In this document: in pieces, positions 25,445 through 34,851 of the stretch | Numbering within the stretch: position 1 is the first letter of the stretch | How the letters are laid out: each line of letters starts with the position of its first letter | NCBI GenBank assembly: GCA_947630175.1 | Contig: CANRGJ010000002.1 | Span: 124,001-188,000 of the forward strand | Direction: 5' to 3' | Source of the DNA: an uncultured Ruminiclostridium sp. | GTDB taxonomy: Bacteria; Bacillota; Clostridia; Oscillospirales; Ruminococcaceae | DNA length: 64,000 bases | The notes under the pieces: generated by a model | Database searches by the model: none | The model's input: only the letters and a program-made list of their open reading frames with translations | Told to the model about the DNA's origin: nothing | Made by a program: the position numbers and the translations under genes

Positions 25445-26668
25445 ATGAAAAAAATTTTATGTTTATATATTCCGATATTTTGTTTAACGATATTATTATT
25501 CCTGCAAATTTCATTCTATTACACCGCCGTGCCTGACAATTTCTTCCGTGAGGAAGAGGGAAAATTTGCGCTGAAGGCGTATCCTATGATAACCGTCAAG
25601 GAAACGGGAGAAAGCGTTCCCACCTCACGTACGGGCGGTGAACGGACAATGACGGCGACGCTTTACGGAATAATCCCGATAAAAAACGTTACGGTAACAA
25701 ATACGGCGGCGCCACAGCTCATACCCTCGGGCGAGGCGTTTGGGCTGAAAATGCTGACAGAGGGGATATACGTTACGGATTACGGCTATGTGGACGGCAT
25801 AATGGGAATACGCTCTCCTGCGAAGGAGGCGGGACTTGAGATAGGGGACGTGATAATTTCCGCCAACGGAAAAAAGCTGTCCTCCGCAAACGAGCTTTCC
25901 GACGCAGTGCAGGCGGACGGCAAAAGGACGGTGCTCACCGTAAAAAGGGACGGCAGGGATATGACTATTGAGATAACGCCTGAATGTTCAAAGGCGGATG
26001 GGCTGTTCAAGCTGGGTATCTGGACAAGGGACAGCTGCGCAGGGATAGGAACGCTTACCTATTACGACGAGGAGAACTGCACATTCGGCGGGCTGGGCCA
26101 TTCGGTGTGCGACGTGGATACGGGAACGGTGCTTTCGCTTTCAAAGGGGGAGACTGTGCCTGTAAGGATAAACAGAGTGGTGAAAGGCGTTGACGGAAGT
26201 CCGGGAGAATTGTGCGGCAGCTTTATGTCCGCTTCCCCCAGCGGGAGCATTGCGCTGAACACCGACTGCGGCGTGTTTGGGTATTACAGCGGCTCTCCCA
26301 CAGGAGAAAGCCTGCCCGTTGCGTTCAAGCAGGATATTGAGGTGGGGGCGGCGCAGATAATAACTACGATAGACGGAATGACACCGCAGTATTTTGATAT
26401 CGAGATAGAAAAGGTGAATTACAACAGCGATACCGCCGTAAAAAATATGGTGATAAGGATAACGGACGAGGAGCTTCTTTCCAAGGCGGGAGGAATAGTT
26501 CAGGGTATGAGTGGAAGTCCCATAATCCAGAACGGAAAAATTGCGGGAGCAGTGACTCACGTTTTTGTGAACGACGTTTCAAGGGGCTACGCAATTTTTG
26601 CGGAAAATATGTACGGAGTTTCATCAAAGCTGGAAAAGGGCGGAGTGAATATGCTTGACGCGGCTTGA
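25445..26668 (+). CDS. spoIVB: SpoIVB peptidase (stage IV sporulation protein B)
   Basis: I place the start at MKKILCLYIPIF; the open frame runs further upstream but without a ribosome site. The protein of about 407 residues has an N-terminal membrane anchor (about 1-24), a PDZ domain (about 125-195, GIRSPAKEAGLEIGDVIISANG) and an S55 protease domain. That domain has the catalytic His in GLGHSVCD and the Ser in GMSGSPIIQNGKIAGAVTHV. SpoIVB, made in the forespore, is secreted to the intermembrane space and cleaves SpoIVFA, releasing SpoIVFB to process pro-sigma-K. The gene's stop codon overlaps a repeat at 26667. Confidence 0.94.
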   Translation: MKKILCLYIPIFCLTILLFLQISFYYTAVPDNFFREEEGKFALKAYPMITVKETGESVPTSRTGGERTMTATLYGIIPIKNVTVTNTAAPQLIPSGEAFGLKMLTEGIYVTDYGYVDGIMGIRSPAKEAGLEIGDVIISANGKKLSSANELSDAVQADGKRTVLTVKRDGRDMTIEITPECSKADGLFKLGIWTRDSCAGIGTLTYYDEENCTFGGLGHSVCDVDTGTVLSLSKGETVPVRINRVVKGVDGSPGELCGSFMSASPSGSIALNTDCGVFGYYSGSPTGESLPVAFKQDIEVGAAQIITTIDGMTPQYFDIEIEKVNYNSDTAVKNMVIRITDEELLSKAGGIVQGMSGSPIIQNGKIAGAVTHVFVNDVSRGYAIFAENMYGVSSKLEKGGVNMLDAA

Positions 26669-26735
26669 GTTTGTCGGCAGGCTTTGTAATGGAAACCCTG
26701 ACGGGTTCCGTCATCACTTACTCCTGCGGCAAGGC
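26667..26735. repeat. Diverged second copy of repeat family 1
   Basis: GAGTTTGTCGG, then GAAACCC-TG-ACGGGTTCC, TCAT and CTCCTGC occur in the same order and spacing as at 7381-7450. The copy starts inside the spoIVB stop codon. Confidence 0.6.
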
Positions 26736-26763
26736 GGCATAGCTCCGATTTTTTATCATTATG

Positions 26764-26803
26764 AAAAAGCGGCGGAAATGCACTTCGCCGCTTTTGCGTT
26801 TTT
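26764..26803. terminator. Intrinsic terminator after spoIVB
   Basis: AAAAGCGGCG and CGCCGCTTTT form the stem, followed by GCGTTTTTTG. Confidence 0.85.
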
Positions 26804-26807
26804 TGTA

Positions 26808-26836
26808 TTGACAAAGCTGAAATAAAAAAATATAAT
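26808..26836 (+). promoter_or_regulatory. Consensus promoter of thiN and the HAD gene
   Basis: TTGACA, 17-bp spacer, TATAAT, 36 bases before the start codon. No thiamine riboswitch fits in so short a leader. Confidence 0.87.
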
Positions 26837-26872
26837 TGAATAAAAGAAACTGCTTTGGAGGAACGCCTGTAA

Positions 26873-27520
26873 ATGAAAAAATTCGTGGTTTTCGGCGGCG
26901 GCACAAATTACGGACATATTCCCGAAATAAATAAAGGGGATCTTGTGGCCGCGGCGGACAAGGGGTATTACAACTGCATAAAAGCGGGGATAAAGCCTGA
27001 TATTGCGGTGGGCGACTGGGATTCCGCAAACGCGCCTGACGATTGCGAGAGGATAGATCTGGCGGTGGAAAAGGACGATACCGACACCCTCGCCGCACTG
27101 AGAGAGGGGATAAAGCGGGGCTTTTCTGAATTTCACATATACTGCGGGACTGGCGGGGACAGGTTCGACCACACGCTTGCCAATCTGCAAAGCCTTGCGT
27201 TTTTGTCAAAGCAGGGGAAAACAGGTTATCTTTACGACGACGCCTGCGTTATCACCGCAGTAACTGACGGCAGGCTTTTCTTCCCTCCCGCAGATGGCGG
27301 GGACGTCAGCGTTTTTGCCGCTGACGGAACGGCGCGGGGCGTTACAATAAAGGGACTGAAATATTCCCTTTCCGAGGGGGAGCTGAAATGCGATTTCCCG
27401 CTTGGTGTGAGCAATTCCTTTGTGGGAAAAGCGGCGAAAATTTCAGTTAAAAAAGGTACGCTGCTGGTGGTGTTCCCGATAAGCAATTTCCCCGCAAAAG
27501 GAGAAGAAAATGGAGTTTGA
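26873..27520 (+). CDS. thiN: Thiamine diphosphokinase
   Basis: The 215-residue protein shows VVFGGGTNYG, the metal-binding VGDWDSAN, KDDTDTLAALREG and GTGGDRFDHTLANLQSL, the ThiN catalytic blocks. A C-terminal beta-sandwich binds thiamine. It converts thiamine plus ATP to thiamine diphosphate and AMP. TTGGAGGAA precedes the ATG. It overlaps the following HAD gene by 11 bases, whose ribosome site (AAAGGAG) lies inside thiN. Confidence 0.93.
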   Translation: MKKFVVFGGGTNYGHIPEINKGDLVAAADKGYYNCIKAGIKPDIAVGDWDSANAPDDCERIDLAVEKDDTDTLAALREGIKRGFSEFHIYCGTGGDRFDHTLANLQSLAFLSKQGKTGYLYDDACVITAVTDGRLFFPPADGGDVSVFAADGTARGVTIKGLKYSLSEGELKCDFPLGVSNSFVGKAAKISVKKGTLLVVFPISNFPAKGEENGV

Positions 27521-28151
27521 GGGATATATTTTCGATCTGGACGGAACGCTGCTTGAGTCGGGGGACGTGTGGAGAGAGATAGACGAGGAATTTCTCGGAA
27601 GCAGGGGGCTGACGCTGACCGAGGGGTACATAAAGGCGGTGGCGTCGTTAAGGCTGTCTGACGCCGCAGATTTTACCGTAAAAGAATACGCTCTGAAGGA
27701 AAAGGCGGAGGATATAGCAAGGCTGTGGGTATCAATGGCGGAGAAAAAATATGCCGAGGAGGTAACGCTGAAGCCCTTTGCAAAGGAGTTTCTGTACAAG
27801 CTGAAAAGCGAGGGGAAAAAGCTGGGCATTGCCACCACCGCACACAAAAATCTTTACGTTCCTGCGATGAAAAGAAACGGGATATACGGTCTGTTCGATA
27901 CGATAATCGACGCAGATACCGTCAATGCGGGAAAGGACAGTCCGCTGATATTTCTCAAATCGGCGCAGGCGCTGGGGAAAAAGCCGAGCGAATGCGCGGT
28001 GTTCGAGGATACGCTACAAGGGCTCAGGTCGGCTGCTTCCTGCGGTTTTTTCACCGTGGCGATAATGGACAAATTCAACAGCGGCAGCTTTGCGGAGATA
28101 GAAAAAACGGCGGATATGACCGCCGTGGATTTTGAAATATTTTTAAAATAA
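27510..28151 (+). CDS. HAD-superfamily hydrolase (PgmB/Gph subgroup)
   Basis: The 213-residue protein has motif I FDLDGTLLESG, a helical cap (about 17-80), motif II IATTAHKNL, the Lys at GKDSP and motif IV AVFEDTLQGLRSAASCG. The E-D-T-L-Q-G-L-R-S-A form is characteristic of beta-phosphoglucomutase/GS1-like sugar phosphatases. It is translated in overlap with thiN, so it may dephosphorylate a thiamine-related phosphate, but that is only a context guess. Confidence 0.87.
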   Translation: MEFEGYIFDLDGTLLESGDVWREIDEEFLGSRGLTLTEGYIKAVASLRLSDAADFTVKEYALKEKAEDIARLWVSMAEKKYAEEVTLKPFAKEFLYKLKSEGKKLGIATTAHKNLYVPAMKRNGIYGLFDTIIDADTVNAGKDSPLIFLKSAQALGKKPSECAVFEDTLQGLRSAASCGFFTVAIMDKFNSGSFAEIEKTADMTAVDFEIFLK

Positions 28152-29774
28152 CGGAGTGGGGCAAAGCCTGTAAAGATAGGCGCTGCCCTTTTTTCCTATC
28201 CTTTCGGTAAGTCCCATATAGCTTGTTATCTCAAGCATAATGCCGGGGTCTGTGGCTTTCATCAGCTTTCCCAGCTCCGCGGCGGTAAATTCCACGCTCA
28301 GCCCGTCGGGGAGGAAAAAGCTGTAATCCCGGGACTTTTGCAGGTATATTTCACGGCGCAGGGCGGTGGGATTTTTGGAGTATTTCCCTCTGCCGCTTCG
28401 CCGCATTGTTTTTCTGCTGACGTAATTCACGCGCTCCACGTCAAGCTCCGCTATGCAAATTGTAAGATTGGGATCGGTGAGAAAGCTCTTTATGCGGTAA
28501 AGCTCGAGGAAAAATTTCGTGTAGCTGCTGAAATAGCGATAATTTCCCTCTGTGAGTATCTCGCCTGTTTTTTCGTCTGCGTTCAGCGACTTTACACGGC
28601 GCTCAAAGGGGTATACCACCGTGACGTGGCAGGCTTGAAGCATTTTTTCCAGCTTTTTGTTAAGACGGGAAAAGTTGGCGGTCTGTATCTCGTAAATTCC
28701 GTTTTCCGTCACCACGTCGGCGTAAAAATCCCCTATCTTCGCTTCCTGGTCGCAGTCCTCGCCGTAATAGTATTTCAGGGCGGAATGTATGCATTTTTCG
28801 TTGAGAGTGCCGATGTTCGTGTACTCACGGCTTTTCGCCTTTTTCACAGCAGCGGCAAAGCGCTCGGCGTCAGGCTCCTTTATCACGTTTTCCTCGGCTT
28901 GGTAGGAAAAAATTTCCGCCTGCTCGTTTTCAACAAAAGTGGGAACGCTGATACATTCATTGCTCCCGATAATTCCGTCCGCAACGGCTTTAAGCTCGTC
29001 AAGGGCGTTGCTGACGGCGTAACAGCGGTCGGCCGCCCTGAACATTGAAATGTCGTTGACATTGTCGCCAAAGCAGACAAGCTCGTCTGCTCCCAGCATT
29101 TCCTTAAGCTGCAAGGCGGCGTTGGCTTTGGACGCCTTAGCGGAAAATACCTCGTACCAAAATTCGTCCTTGTGGTATGTATCCATCTGCCCGTTGACAG
29201 CAAAGCCCTTTTCGGCGGAAAAAACGCCATTCAGCGTTTTAATGGGGATAATGGAATTGAGAAAGGTGAAATAGTATATCCTGCCCTCAAAAAGCTGTTC
29301 GTAGCTGTCGCAGGGGCGCAGGGTGGCGTCGCCTTTTCTGTCCTTTAAATAGGTCTTGGTGCGGGCAGTATCGTAGGAAAGATAGCTGACGCGATGCTCG
29401 CCGTCTACCAAGGCGTAAACCAGGGGAGTTTCGCCGTACTGCATTATCATTTGCTTTGCTTCTTCAAGGCTTTCGGGCTCAAAGTCGTTCATGGCGATCA
29501 TCTCGCCAGTGTCGCCTTTCACTATGGCAACGCCGTTCTGGGTGATAACGGGGATAGATATCCCCGCCTTTTGCATTATGGGCCCTGCGCTGACAAAGCG
29601 TCTTGCTGTGGCGTAGGTGAACAGCACGCCCTGCTCTGAAAGCCGCCTGATAAGCTCCGCCGCCCTGTCCTTCAAGCCCGCTTTCATAGTCAGCAAGGTG
29701 CCGTCAAGGTCGGTGACGTAAAGAGTTTTGCGGGAGGGAGAGCCTGTGCGGTTTTTTAACTGTCCGTCCTTCAT
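28143..29774 (-). CDS. HAD (Cof-type) phosphatase fused to an unknown nuclease-like C-terminal domain
   Basis: Residues about 18-300 are a Cof/IIB-type HAD phosphatase: YVTDLDGTLLTM (motif I), YATARR (motif II), and VCFGDNVNDISMF (motif IV). Residues about 325-543 form a second domain beginning REYTNIGTLNEKCIHSALKYYY. It contains KIGDFYADVVTENGIYEIQTANF, whose D-x(n)-E-x-Q after a conserved Gly recalls a PD-(D/E)xK-like nuclease core. That domain also occurs alone in Clostridia as an uncharacterised protein (recollection, not checked). The two-domain fusion is unusual. It overlaps comEA by four bases. Confidence 0.75.
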   Translation of the reverse strand: MKDGQLKNRTGSPSRKTLYVTDLDGTLLTMKAGLKDRAAELIRRLSEQGVLFTYATARRFVSAGPIMQKAGISIPVITQNGVAIVKGDTGEMIAMNDFEPESLEEAKQMIMQYGETPLVYALVDGEHRVSYLSYDTARTKTYLKDRKGDATLRPCDSYEQLFEGRIYYFTFLNSIIPIKTLNGVFSAEKGFAVNGQMDTYHKDEFWYEVFSAKASKANAALQLKEMLGADELVCFGDNVNDISMFRAADRCYAVSNALDELKAVADGIIGSNECISVPTFVENEQAEIFSYQAEENVIKEPDAERFAAAVKKAKSREYTNIGTLNEKCIHSALKYYYGEDCDQEAKIGDFYADVVTENGIYEIQTANFSRLNKKLEKMLQACHVTVVYPFERRVKSLNADEKTGEILTEGNYRYFSSYTKFFLELYRIKSFLTDPNLTICIAELDVERVNYVSRKTMRRSGRGKYSKNPTALRREIYLQKSRDYSFFLPDGLSVEFTAAELGKLMKATDPGIMLEITSYMGLTERIGKKGSAYLYRLCPTPLF

Positions 29775-30133
29775 ACGCAGATAAGCTCCTTTATCTCGTC
29801 GAATTTTCCCTCGCCTATGCCGCTGACTTCCATTATCTCCTCTATGTCGTCAAAGCCGCCGTTTTCCTCACGGTAGGCGATTATCTTTTCCGCCGTGGCT
29901 TCGCCGATACCAGGGAGGGCACAAAGCTCTTCGGCGGTGGCGGTGTTTATGTTCACCAAAGCGGCGGGAGAGGTGGTTTGCTGAGAGGCAGAGGGCGTTT
30001 CCGCTTTCTGAATCGGCGTCGTTATTTCAGCTATCGCCATAACTCCATGATCAGCTCTGCTTACCGCCACGATGCAGACGCATACGGCGGTAAACAAGGC
30101 GCAAAGCAGCCAGAAAAATATGCTTTGTTTCAC
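29771..30133 (-). CDS. comEA: ComEA-like helix-hairpin-helix protein
   Basis: The 120-residue protein has an N-terminal membrane anchor (about 5-25), a short linker, and a (HhH)2 DNA-binding domain, VNINTATAEELCALPGIGEATAEKIIAYREENG followed by a second hairpin (about 60-118). ComEA binds incoming double-stranded DNA at the membrane during competence. The protein lacks the larger N-terminal oligomerisation domain of Bacillus ComEA, and no comEC is adjacent. The start is GTG with AGGGG upstream. It is coupled to the HAD fusion gene. Confidence 0.85.
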   Translation of the reverse strand: MKQSIFFWLLCALFTAVCVCIVAVSRADHGVMAIAEITTPIQKAETPSASQQTTSPAALVNINTATAEELCALPGIGEATAEKIIAYREENGGFDDIEEIMEVSGIGEGKFDEIKELICV

Positions 30134-30266
30134 GTTTATCAGCCCCTTAATATGTACAAATAAATATAAACGGCAGAATGTCCGGGGATATCATCAGCTC
30201 TATGAGGGAGATGATATTTCTGTTTTATTTTAGCATATAAGGGTGGAAAAGTCAAATATACAGGAA

Positions 30267-30375
30267 AATACGCCTCCGGAGTATGGAGGCGTATTTGTAT
30301 AGCATAAAAAGCTTTTATTTGCCTGCGCCACTGAGTTACGTCCAACGTCAGGCAATGGAGCGAAAGCTTTTTCAT
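30267..30375. other. Hairpin-rich intergenic stretch
   Basis: The gap 30134-30378 has no gene. It holds a perfect hairpin at 30267-30295 (AATACGCCTCC arms). A larger fold at 30306-30372 has AAAAAGCTTTT against AAAGCTTTTT and TTTGCCTG against CAGGCAA. The second could terminate the minus-strand gene at 30379-30699. Confidence 0.5.
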
Positions 30376-30378
30376 CGT

Positions 30379-30699
30379 TTATTTTTTCTTTTTCGCATAG
30401 TAGTCGCTGCTGTAATCCATTACTTCCTTATGGTCGCCGAACATTTCTTTCAAAAATCCGTACTTTTTGAAAAACATATCCTTTTCTTCGTCAGTTTCGT
30501 ACCTTGTCTCCCTGCGTTTTCCTGGGATATATTCGTTTTCCTTTCCGTTAAAAAATTTGCTTGATTTTCCTTCGCGATATTGCACGGGCGTTCCGTCTTT
30601 TATGACAAATCCCCAGGATACGCCGTTTTCTTCATTGTCTATGTGCGCTCCGTCATAAACGCCGTTCGCTAAGTTTTTGAGTAATTCCTTCAATCCCAT
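30379..30699 (-). CDS. Hypothetical protein
   Basis: The 106-residue, highly charged soluble protein has no signal peptide or membrane helix. Recognisable features are a short hydrophobic core (NGVSWGFVIKDGTPVQYREG) and a Lys-rich C-terminus. I do not recognise the family. AAAGGAGCAAC gives a good ribosome site. It is 43 bases downstream of the lipoprotein gene on the same strand. Confidence 0.55.
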   Translation of the reverse strand: MGLKELLKNLANGVYDGAHIDNEENGVSWGFVIKDGTPVQYREGKSSKFFNGKENEYIPGKRRETRYETDEEKDMFFKKYGFLKEMFGDHKEVMDYSSDYYAKKKK

Positions 30700-30741
30700 A
30701 TTTGTTGCTCCTTTCAGAATATTTAAATCAACTATCCGCTT

Positions 30742-31569
30742 TTAATTTATGACAGGTCCTTCATCTGCCGAATACTTTCCCGTTCCGTATTTCACCATCA
30801 TTATCATTCCGTCCTTCAGTTCGGCAAAAATACTGTCCGACGAGCCGTATGCATATTCCGTATATTCGGCGTTCTGTTCAATGGCGTCGTCTTCCTCCCC
30901 GCCCGTGAAGCGCCCTGATTTGTGATAGGACAGGTATTTGTCGCTGTCTGCAAACAACACGAGTTGAAGATATTCGGACGTACACGTTACGTTTATTTTA
31001 TCCGCGCCGATATCCTCGCCTACAACGTATACTCCCGTGTAAAGCGTATCCGATGAGGCAGGATCGTAGGTATTGAATTCGCAGAAGCCGCCGTCAAGAA
31101 GGATCACGTTTCCTTCACGCAGTCCTATAAATGCGCTTTCGTCGGGCTCGATGTAAAAATCCGCCCAGGCGTTAAGCTCCACAGCCTCGTTGTATTGCCC
31201 TACCGTCACCTTCTTTGCGTCGTTGAAATTTTTATAGTTCTCCTCGTCCGCAAAGATAACTACCTGCATGGAGGAATATTCGGCGGCGGTGCAGTGTATC
31301 GCATACCCGCCTGCGGGTATGTCCTCTCCTACACGGTATATTTTGTCGGAGTAATTGACTTCGTTGTTGTCCTCGTCCTCAGTTTTTTCCGTGGGTTCGG
31401 AAGCTTCTGGGTCTGTGCTTTTTTCGGTCTCTTTGTCTTCGTCCTGTTTGCTCGAGGAAGAGGATTGAGTATTATTATCATTGATAACCGGCTTGTCTGA
31501 TGAACCGCATGCGGTAAGGAAAAATATTATTACCACAGCAAACAATGCGGAAAGAATTTTTGTTTTCAT
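30742..31569 (-). CDS. Lipoprotein with two tandem beta repeats
   Basis: A lipoprotein signal with lipobox FLTAC (Cys21) is followed by a Ser/Glu/Asp/Thr-rich linker (about 25-75). Two copies of a roughly 85-residue domain follow: YRVGEDIPAGGYAIHC to GLREGNVILLDGG, and YVVGEDIGADKINVTC to ELKDGMIMMVKYG. The repeat is a beta-rich unit found in many Clostridia cell-surface proteins; its ligand is unknown. CGGAGGAC precedes the ATG. Confidence 0.75.
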   Translation of the reverse strand: MKTKILSALFAVVIIFFLTACGSSDKPVINDNNTQSSSSSKQDEDKETEKSTDPEASEPTEKTEDEDNNEVNYSDKIYRVGEDIPAGGYAIHCTAAEYSSMQVVIFADEENYKNFNDAKKVTVGQYNEAVELNAWADFYIEPDESAFIGLREGNVILLDGGFCEFNTYDPASSDTLYTGVYVVGEDIGADKINVTCTSEYLQLVLFADSDKYLSYHKSGRFTGGEEDDAIEQNAEYTEYAYGSSDSIFAELKDGMIMMVKYGTGKYSADEGPVIN

Positions 31570-31700
31570 ATTGTGTCCTCCGATCAGTCATTTGATTTTT
31601 ACTGAAATATTTTTCTGACTGACTAGATTATAACACGATGATTTTAAAATTCGGTTTTATCAATGCAAAAAACCGAATCCAAAATGGTTCGGCTTTTTTA

Positions 31701-34700
31701 TCAAACGGTTTCTTCTATTATTCTGCGGACGTCGGCGGAGATATTCACTTTGTTTTCAGGGTCTGCTATCTCATCGTTTTCGCTGTCGATACGCTTCATT
31801 ATTTCTTTGCACTGCCCGAAGGCTTTCCCTTCGATACCTACCTGCCAGATGTGGTCGCAAAGCTGTTGTTTTATTTCGTCGTAAATGTCCGCGTTCATAT
31901 GAGTATGGCAAAGCTGCGTCCCGCTGTCAAGCAACGCTATCGCCTTTTCATAGCTTTGCAATTCAAAAAGCATATTTGCGCACGGTATTATGACGTCTTG
32001 AAGCCTGCGAAAATCGCTGAGAATGATTTTCTGCGACAGCTCTGACGCTTTTTCAACGGCGCTGTACATCATCTCCACGTCGCCGCATATCAGCGCAAAA
32101 TACCAGCCGTATGCAAGACAGCAGTTTAGCCTTTCCTCTGCGTACTGCGGAGTTTGTTCATCGATAATTCTGTATGCAGTATCCAGCAGGCGTTTAAGCT
32201 CCTCGTCGCCGCCCTGCCCACTTCGCATAAGTATGACTGCCTTTCCCAAAAGAGAATTTGCGTACAAATATTTATTGTCTGCAAAGGTCTCGTTTTCGGA
32301 AAAGGCTATCGTTTTATCAACGGCGTCGAGCAATCTGCAAAGCAGGCGGTTTTCCTCCTCGGTTTCGGCGTCGTAATTCCCGTCAAGCATAACGTCATAA
32401 TACCCTGCCAGCAAATGGTAATAAAGGGCAAAAACGTCGTTTCTGCCAACACTTTCAGTCGTTTTCTCCGCTATGTTCAAAAGCTCCTGCGCCTGTTCAA
32501 AGTCTGATCTGTTTGCGTGCAGCTGAACGGCGGCGTCAAGAACGCACATCGTTTCTGCAGGGTCAAGGCGTTCCCTGTTATCAAGCAGCAGAGCGATACC
32601 GCGGCGGGTAAAATCCCCCTCGGGCGTATTTAAAGCAGTAATATACAAAAGGCGGACGTAAATATCCTCCTTTTGGAGAATCGGCTCACGTTCACAGCGA
32701 AGCAGTATTTCCTCCGTCTGAGAAAACAAAAGGGATGTTTTTTCAATATTAAGGGGAGAAGAATTTTCATCAAGGCGGGACTTTATTTCTTCATAAAAAT
32801 TCCTAAGAAAAACCCGTGCGGCGCCGATATATTCCGCTTTCCACTCCCAGCGGCACACGGCTTCCCGCACTATGCTGTGAAGTGAAACAACGCCGTCGTA
32901 AACGTTAAGCCAGCCGTCTTTTATCAGTTCATTTGCGCCGTCCTTTGAGGGTATGTTCAGAATACTGTGGATAAGGTTTATGTCAATTCCACCATCTCCC
33001 ACCAAAGACATAATTTTAAGCAGGAGCTTCTTTTCATCTGAAAGAGCGTCCGCCTGAAAAAGGGCGTCGATTATATTTCCCACCGTATCGTAGCCTGAAA
33101 GCTCGTCCTTTTCGTAATCCACCTTTTCAGGTGCGGCAGCCGTAAAGCCGTATTTTTCGGTGAGCTCGCAGGCGGCGGATATGGTCAGATGACTGCCTGC
33201 GATCTGTTTTCCTGCCAGCTCCATAACAAGGGTATGGCCGTCGGTCTGCCTTGCTATGCGCTGAAAAGCCTCCTGCTCGTCCTCCGAAACGCGGCGTTCC
33301 AGACCCGCTTCAAATATTTGCAGGAGGGCGTGTTCGCCGACTGAGGATAGCTTTAATTCAATACATTCCTTGATAGGAGGAGCCTGACGGCTAATAAGTA
33401 TCACTTTCCACCCCGTTTCAAGGACAGCACGCAGATACTCGTCCGAGCCTCCGTAAAAATCGTCGATTGCCAGAACCGCCGAAGTACTTCTTACCAGCTC
33501 TCTTATCTTTCGCAGCTTGCGGTAGAAATATGATTCGTCCGATGTGTCCGTGTCGCTTTTTCTCAGCGTATTTATCTCAACGGTGATATCGTCCGATAAA
33601 GTGGACAAAATGCTGCCCTTGAAGCGTAGGTACAAAACCGTATCAAATTTTGTACGGCGGCTTGACAAGTATTCTCTGATAAAGGCGCTTTTGCCTATGC
33701 CGCCCATGCCTGTGACAAATATGCAGTCGGTATCTTCGTCAGAAAGCAGCTCGTCCATTTTTGCAAGCTCGTTTTCACGCCCGAAAAGGTATTTTGGTCG
33801 GATAAGCTTTGTGGAAAATATTCTGGGAACGGTGACGTCCGCGTACCTTTCTATCTCCGAAAGCTTTTTGCAGACCGCTTCCATATCGCCGTACCTGTCG
33901 TCACGGAAGATAGCAAGGGAATTGTGAAAAAATTCGCTCAGTGCGCCGAAAAGCCTGTCGTCACATTCCCGGCAGTTATAATTTATACTGCTAAAATCAT
34001 ACTCAAAGTCCCTTTCACATTCGGTAGCGGCGGGAGTTTTTCCGAATAAAAGAAAAAACAGCAACGCGCCCACGCCGAAAACGTCAGTATACGCTCCCAA
34101 CGTACGCAACTTTGCGGTCTGCAATTCAACGGGCGCAAAGCCACTAGTATAGGAAAGTCTGACGGTTTCAGCGGAATTTTTAAGCTCCTCGATCGGCAAA
34201 AGAGAATCAAAATCAAAAAGGCGTATCCGCTTGGGATAGCCGTCCTCTATCAGAATATTATCGGGCTTGACGTCAAGGTACAAATACCCTCCGGCGTGTA
34301 TCCCGCCCAGTATGCACGCCGCCTGCCTTACCAGCGAAACGCATTCCTTTATGCTTTCGGGCTGATATTCGGCAAGCGTTTTTCTTGACGAGTAGGCGAA
34401 AACAACGTACAGCGTCCCGTTTTGACGGAAAATTTCCAGCTGATTTGTCATCAAAGCGTAATTCCCACCTGAGTAAAACAGCTTGTTTGTGCGGGAAAAA
34501 TCTGAGGAAAAACGTTCGCACATTTGGCTGAACTTCTCGGCTTCAGCTTTGCTCAGAACAAGTCTGCCGCTTTCCTCCCGCTGAATTTTTATTTTATAGG
34601 GATAAAGCTCCTTTATTCTGTATAAGGTCCTGTCGCCGTTTTCGTTTTCGCGGCAGGCCTCGTACACTATGCAGGAGTTCCCTCTGCCAAGCTCGCCTGT

Positions 34701-34781
34701 GATAACAAAATGCATTTCCTCGCCCTTGCCGTTGCGAAAATGCAAGGGAGTACCCGGCGTCAACGCCGTTCTGCCGTCCAT
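31701..34781 (-). CDS. Ser/Thr protein kinase fused to a STAND NTPase and TPR-like repeats
   Basis: The start MDGRTALTPG follows GGTCGGTGAT; the frame extends upstream into the partner gene. Of 1026 residues, about 20-310 form a Hanks kinase: glycine loop LGRGNSCIVY (31-40), Lys57, catalytic Asp170-Lys172-Asn175 in LDVKPDN, and DFD (190-192) where DFG is usual. Residues about 330-620 form a STAND/NB-ARC-like NTPase with Walker A GMGGIGKS (358-365), Walker B VLAIDDF (436-442) and sensor ILISRQ. The rest (about 650-1000) is TPR-like helical repeats. No membrane helix is present. The layout fits a signal sensor or NLR-like switch; it forms an operon with the gene at 34852. Confidence 0.85.
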   Translation of the reverse strand: MDGRTALTPGTPLHFRNGKGEEMHFVITGELGRGNSCIVYEACRENENGDRTLYRIKELYPYKIKIQREESGRLVLSKAEAEKFSQMCERFSSDFSRTNKLFYSGGNYALMTNQLEIFRQNGTLYVVFAYSSRKTLAEYQPESIKECVSLVRQAACILGGIHAGGYLYLDVKPDNILIEDGYPKRIRLFDFDSLLPIEELKNSAETVRLSYTSGFAPVELQTAKLRTLGAYTDVFGVGALLFFLLFGKTPAATECERDFEYDFSSINYNCRECDDRLFGALSEFFHNSLAIFRDDRYGDMEAVCKKLSEIERYADVTVPRIFSTKLIRPKYLFGRENELAKMDELLSDEDTDCIFVTGMGGIGKSAFIREYLSSRRTKFDTVLYLRFKGSILSTLSDDITVEINTLRKSDTDTSDESYFYRKLRKIRELVRSTSAVLAIDDFYGGSDEYLRAVLETGWKVILISRQAPPIKECIELKLSSVGEHALLQIFEAGLERRVSEDEQEAFQRIARQTDGHTLVMELAGKQIAGSHLTISAACELTEKYGFTAAAPEKVDYEKDELSGYDTVGNIIDALFQADALSDEKKLLLKIMSLVGDGGIDINLIHSILNIPSKDGANELIKDGWLNVYDGVVSLHSIVREAVCRWEWKAEYIGAARVFLRNFYEEIKSRLDENSSPLNIEKTSLLFSQTEEILLRCEREPILQKEDIYVRLLYITALNTPEGDFTRRGIALLLDNRERLDPAETMCVLDAAVQLHANRSDFEQAQELLNIAEKTTESVGRNDVFALYYHLLAGYYDVMLDGNYDAETEEENRLLCRLLDAVDKTIAFSENETFADNKYLYANSLLGKAVILMRSGQGGDEELKRLLDTAYRIIDEQTPQYAEERLNCCLAYGWYFALICGDVEMMYSAVEKASELSQKIILSDFRRLQDVIIPCANMLFELQSYEKAIALLDSGTQLCHTHMNADIYDEIKQQLCDHIWQVGIEGKAFGQCKEIMKRIDSENDEIADPENKVNISADVRRIIEETV

Positions 34782-34851
34782 ATTATCACCGACCTTTACG
34801 TTATATTGTAGCGTATGATCTTTTGTATTCGGTTTTGCCGCTTCATAATGC

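Noticed and set aside
26837-26872. TPP riboswitch before thiN
   Set aside because: The leader is only about 30 bases and lacks the CTGAGA element.
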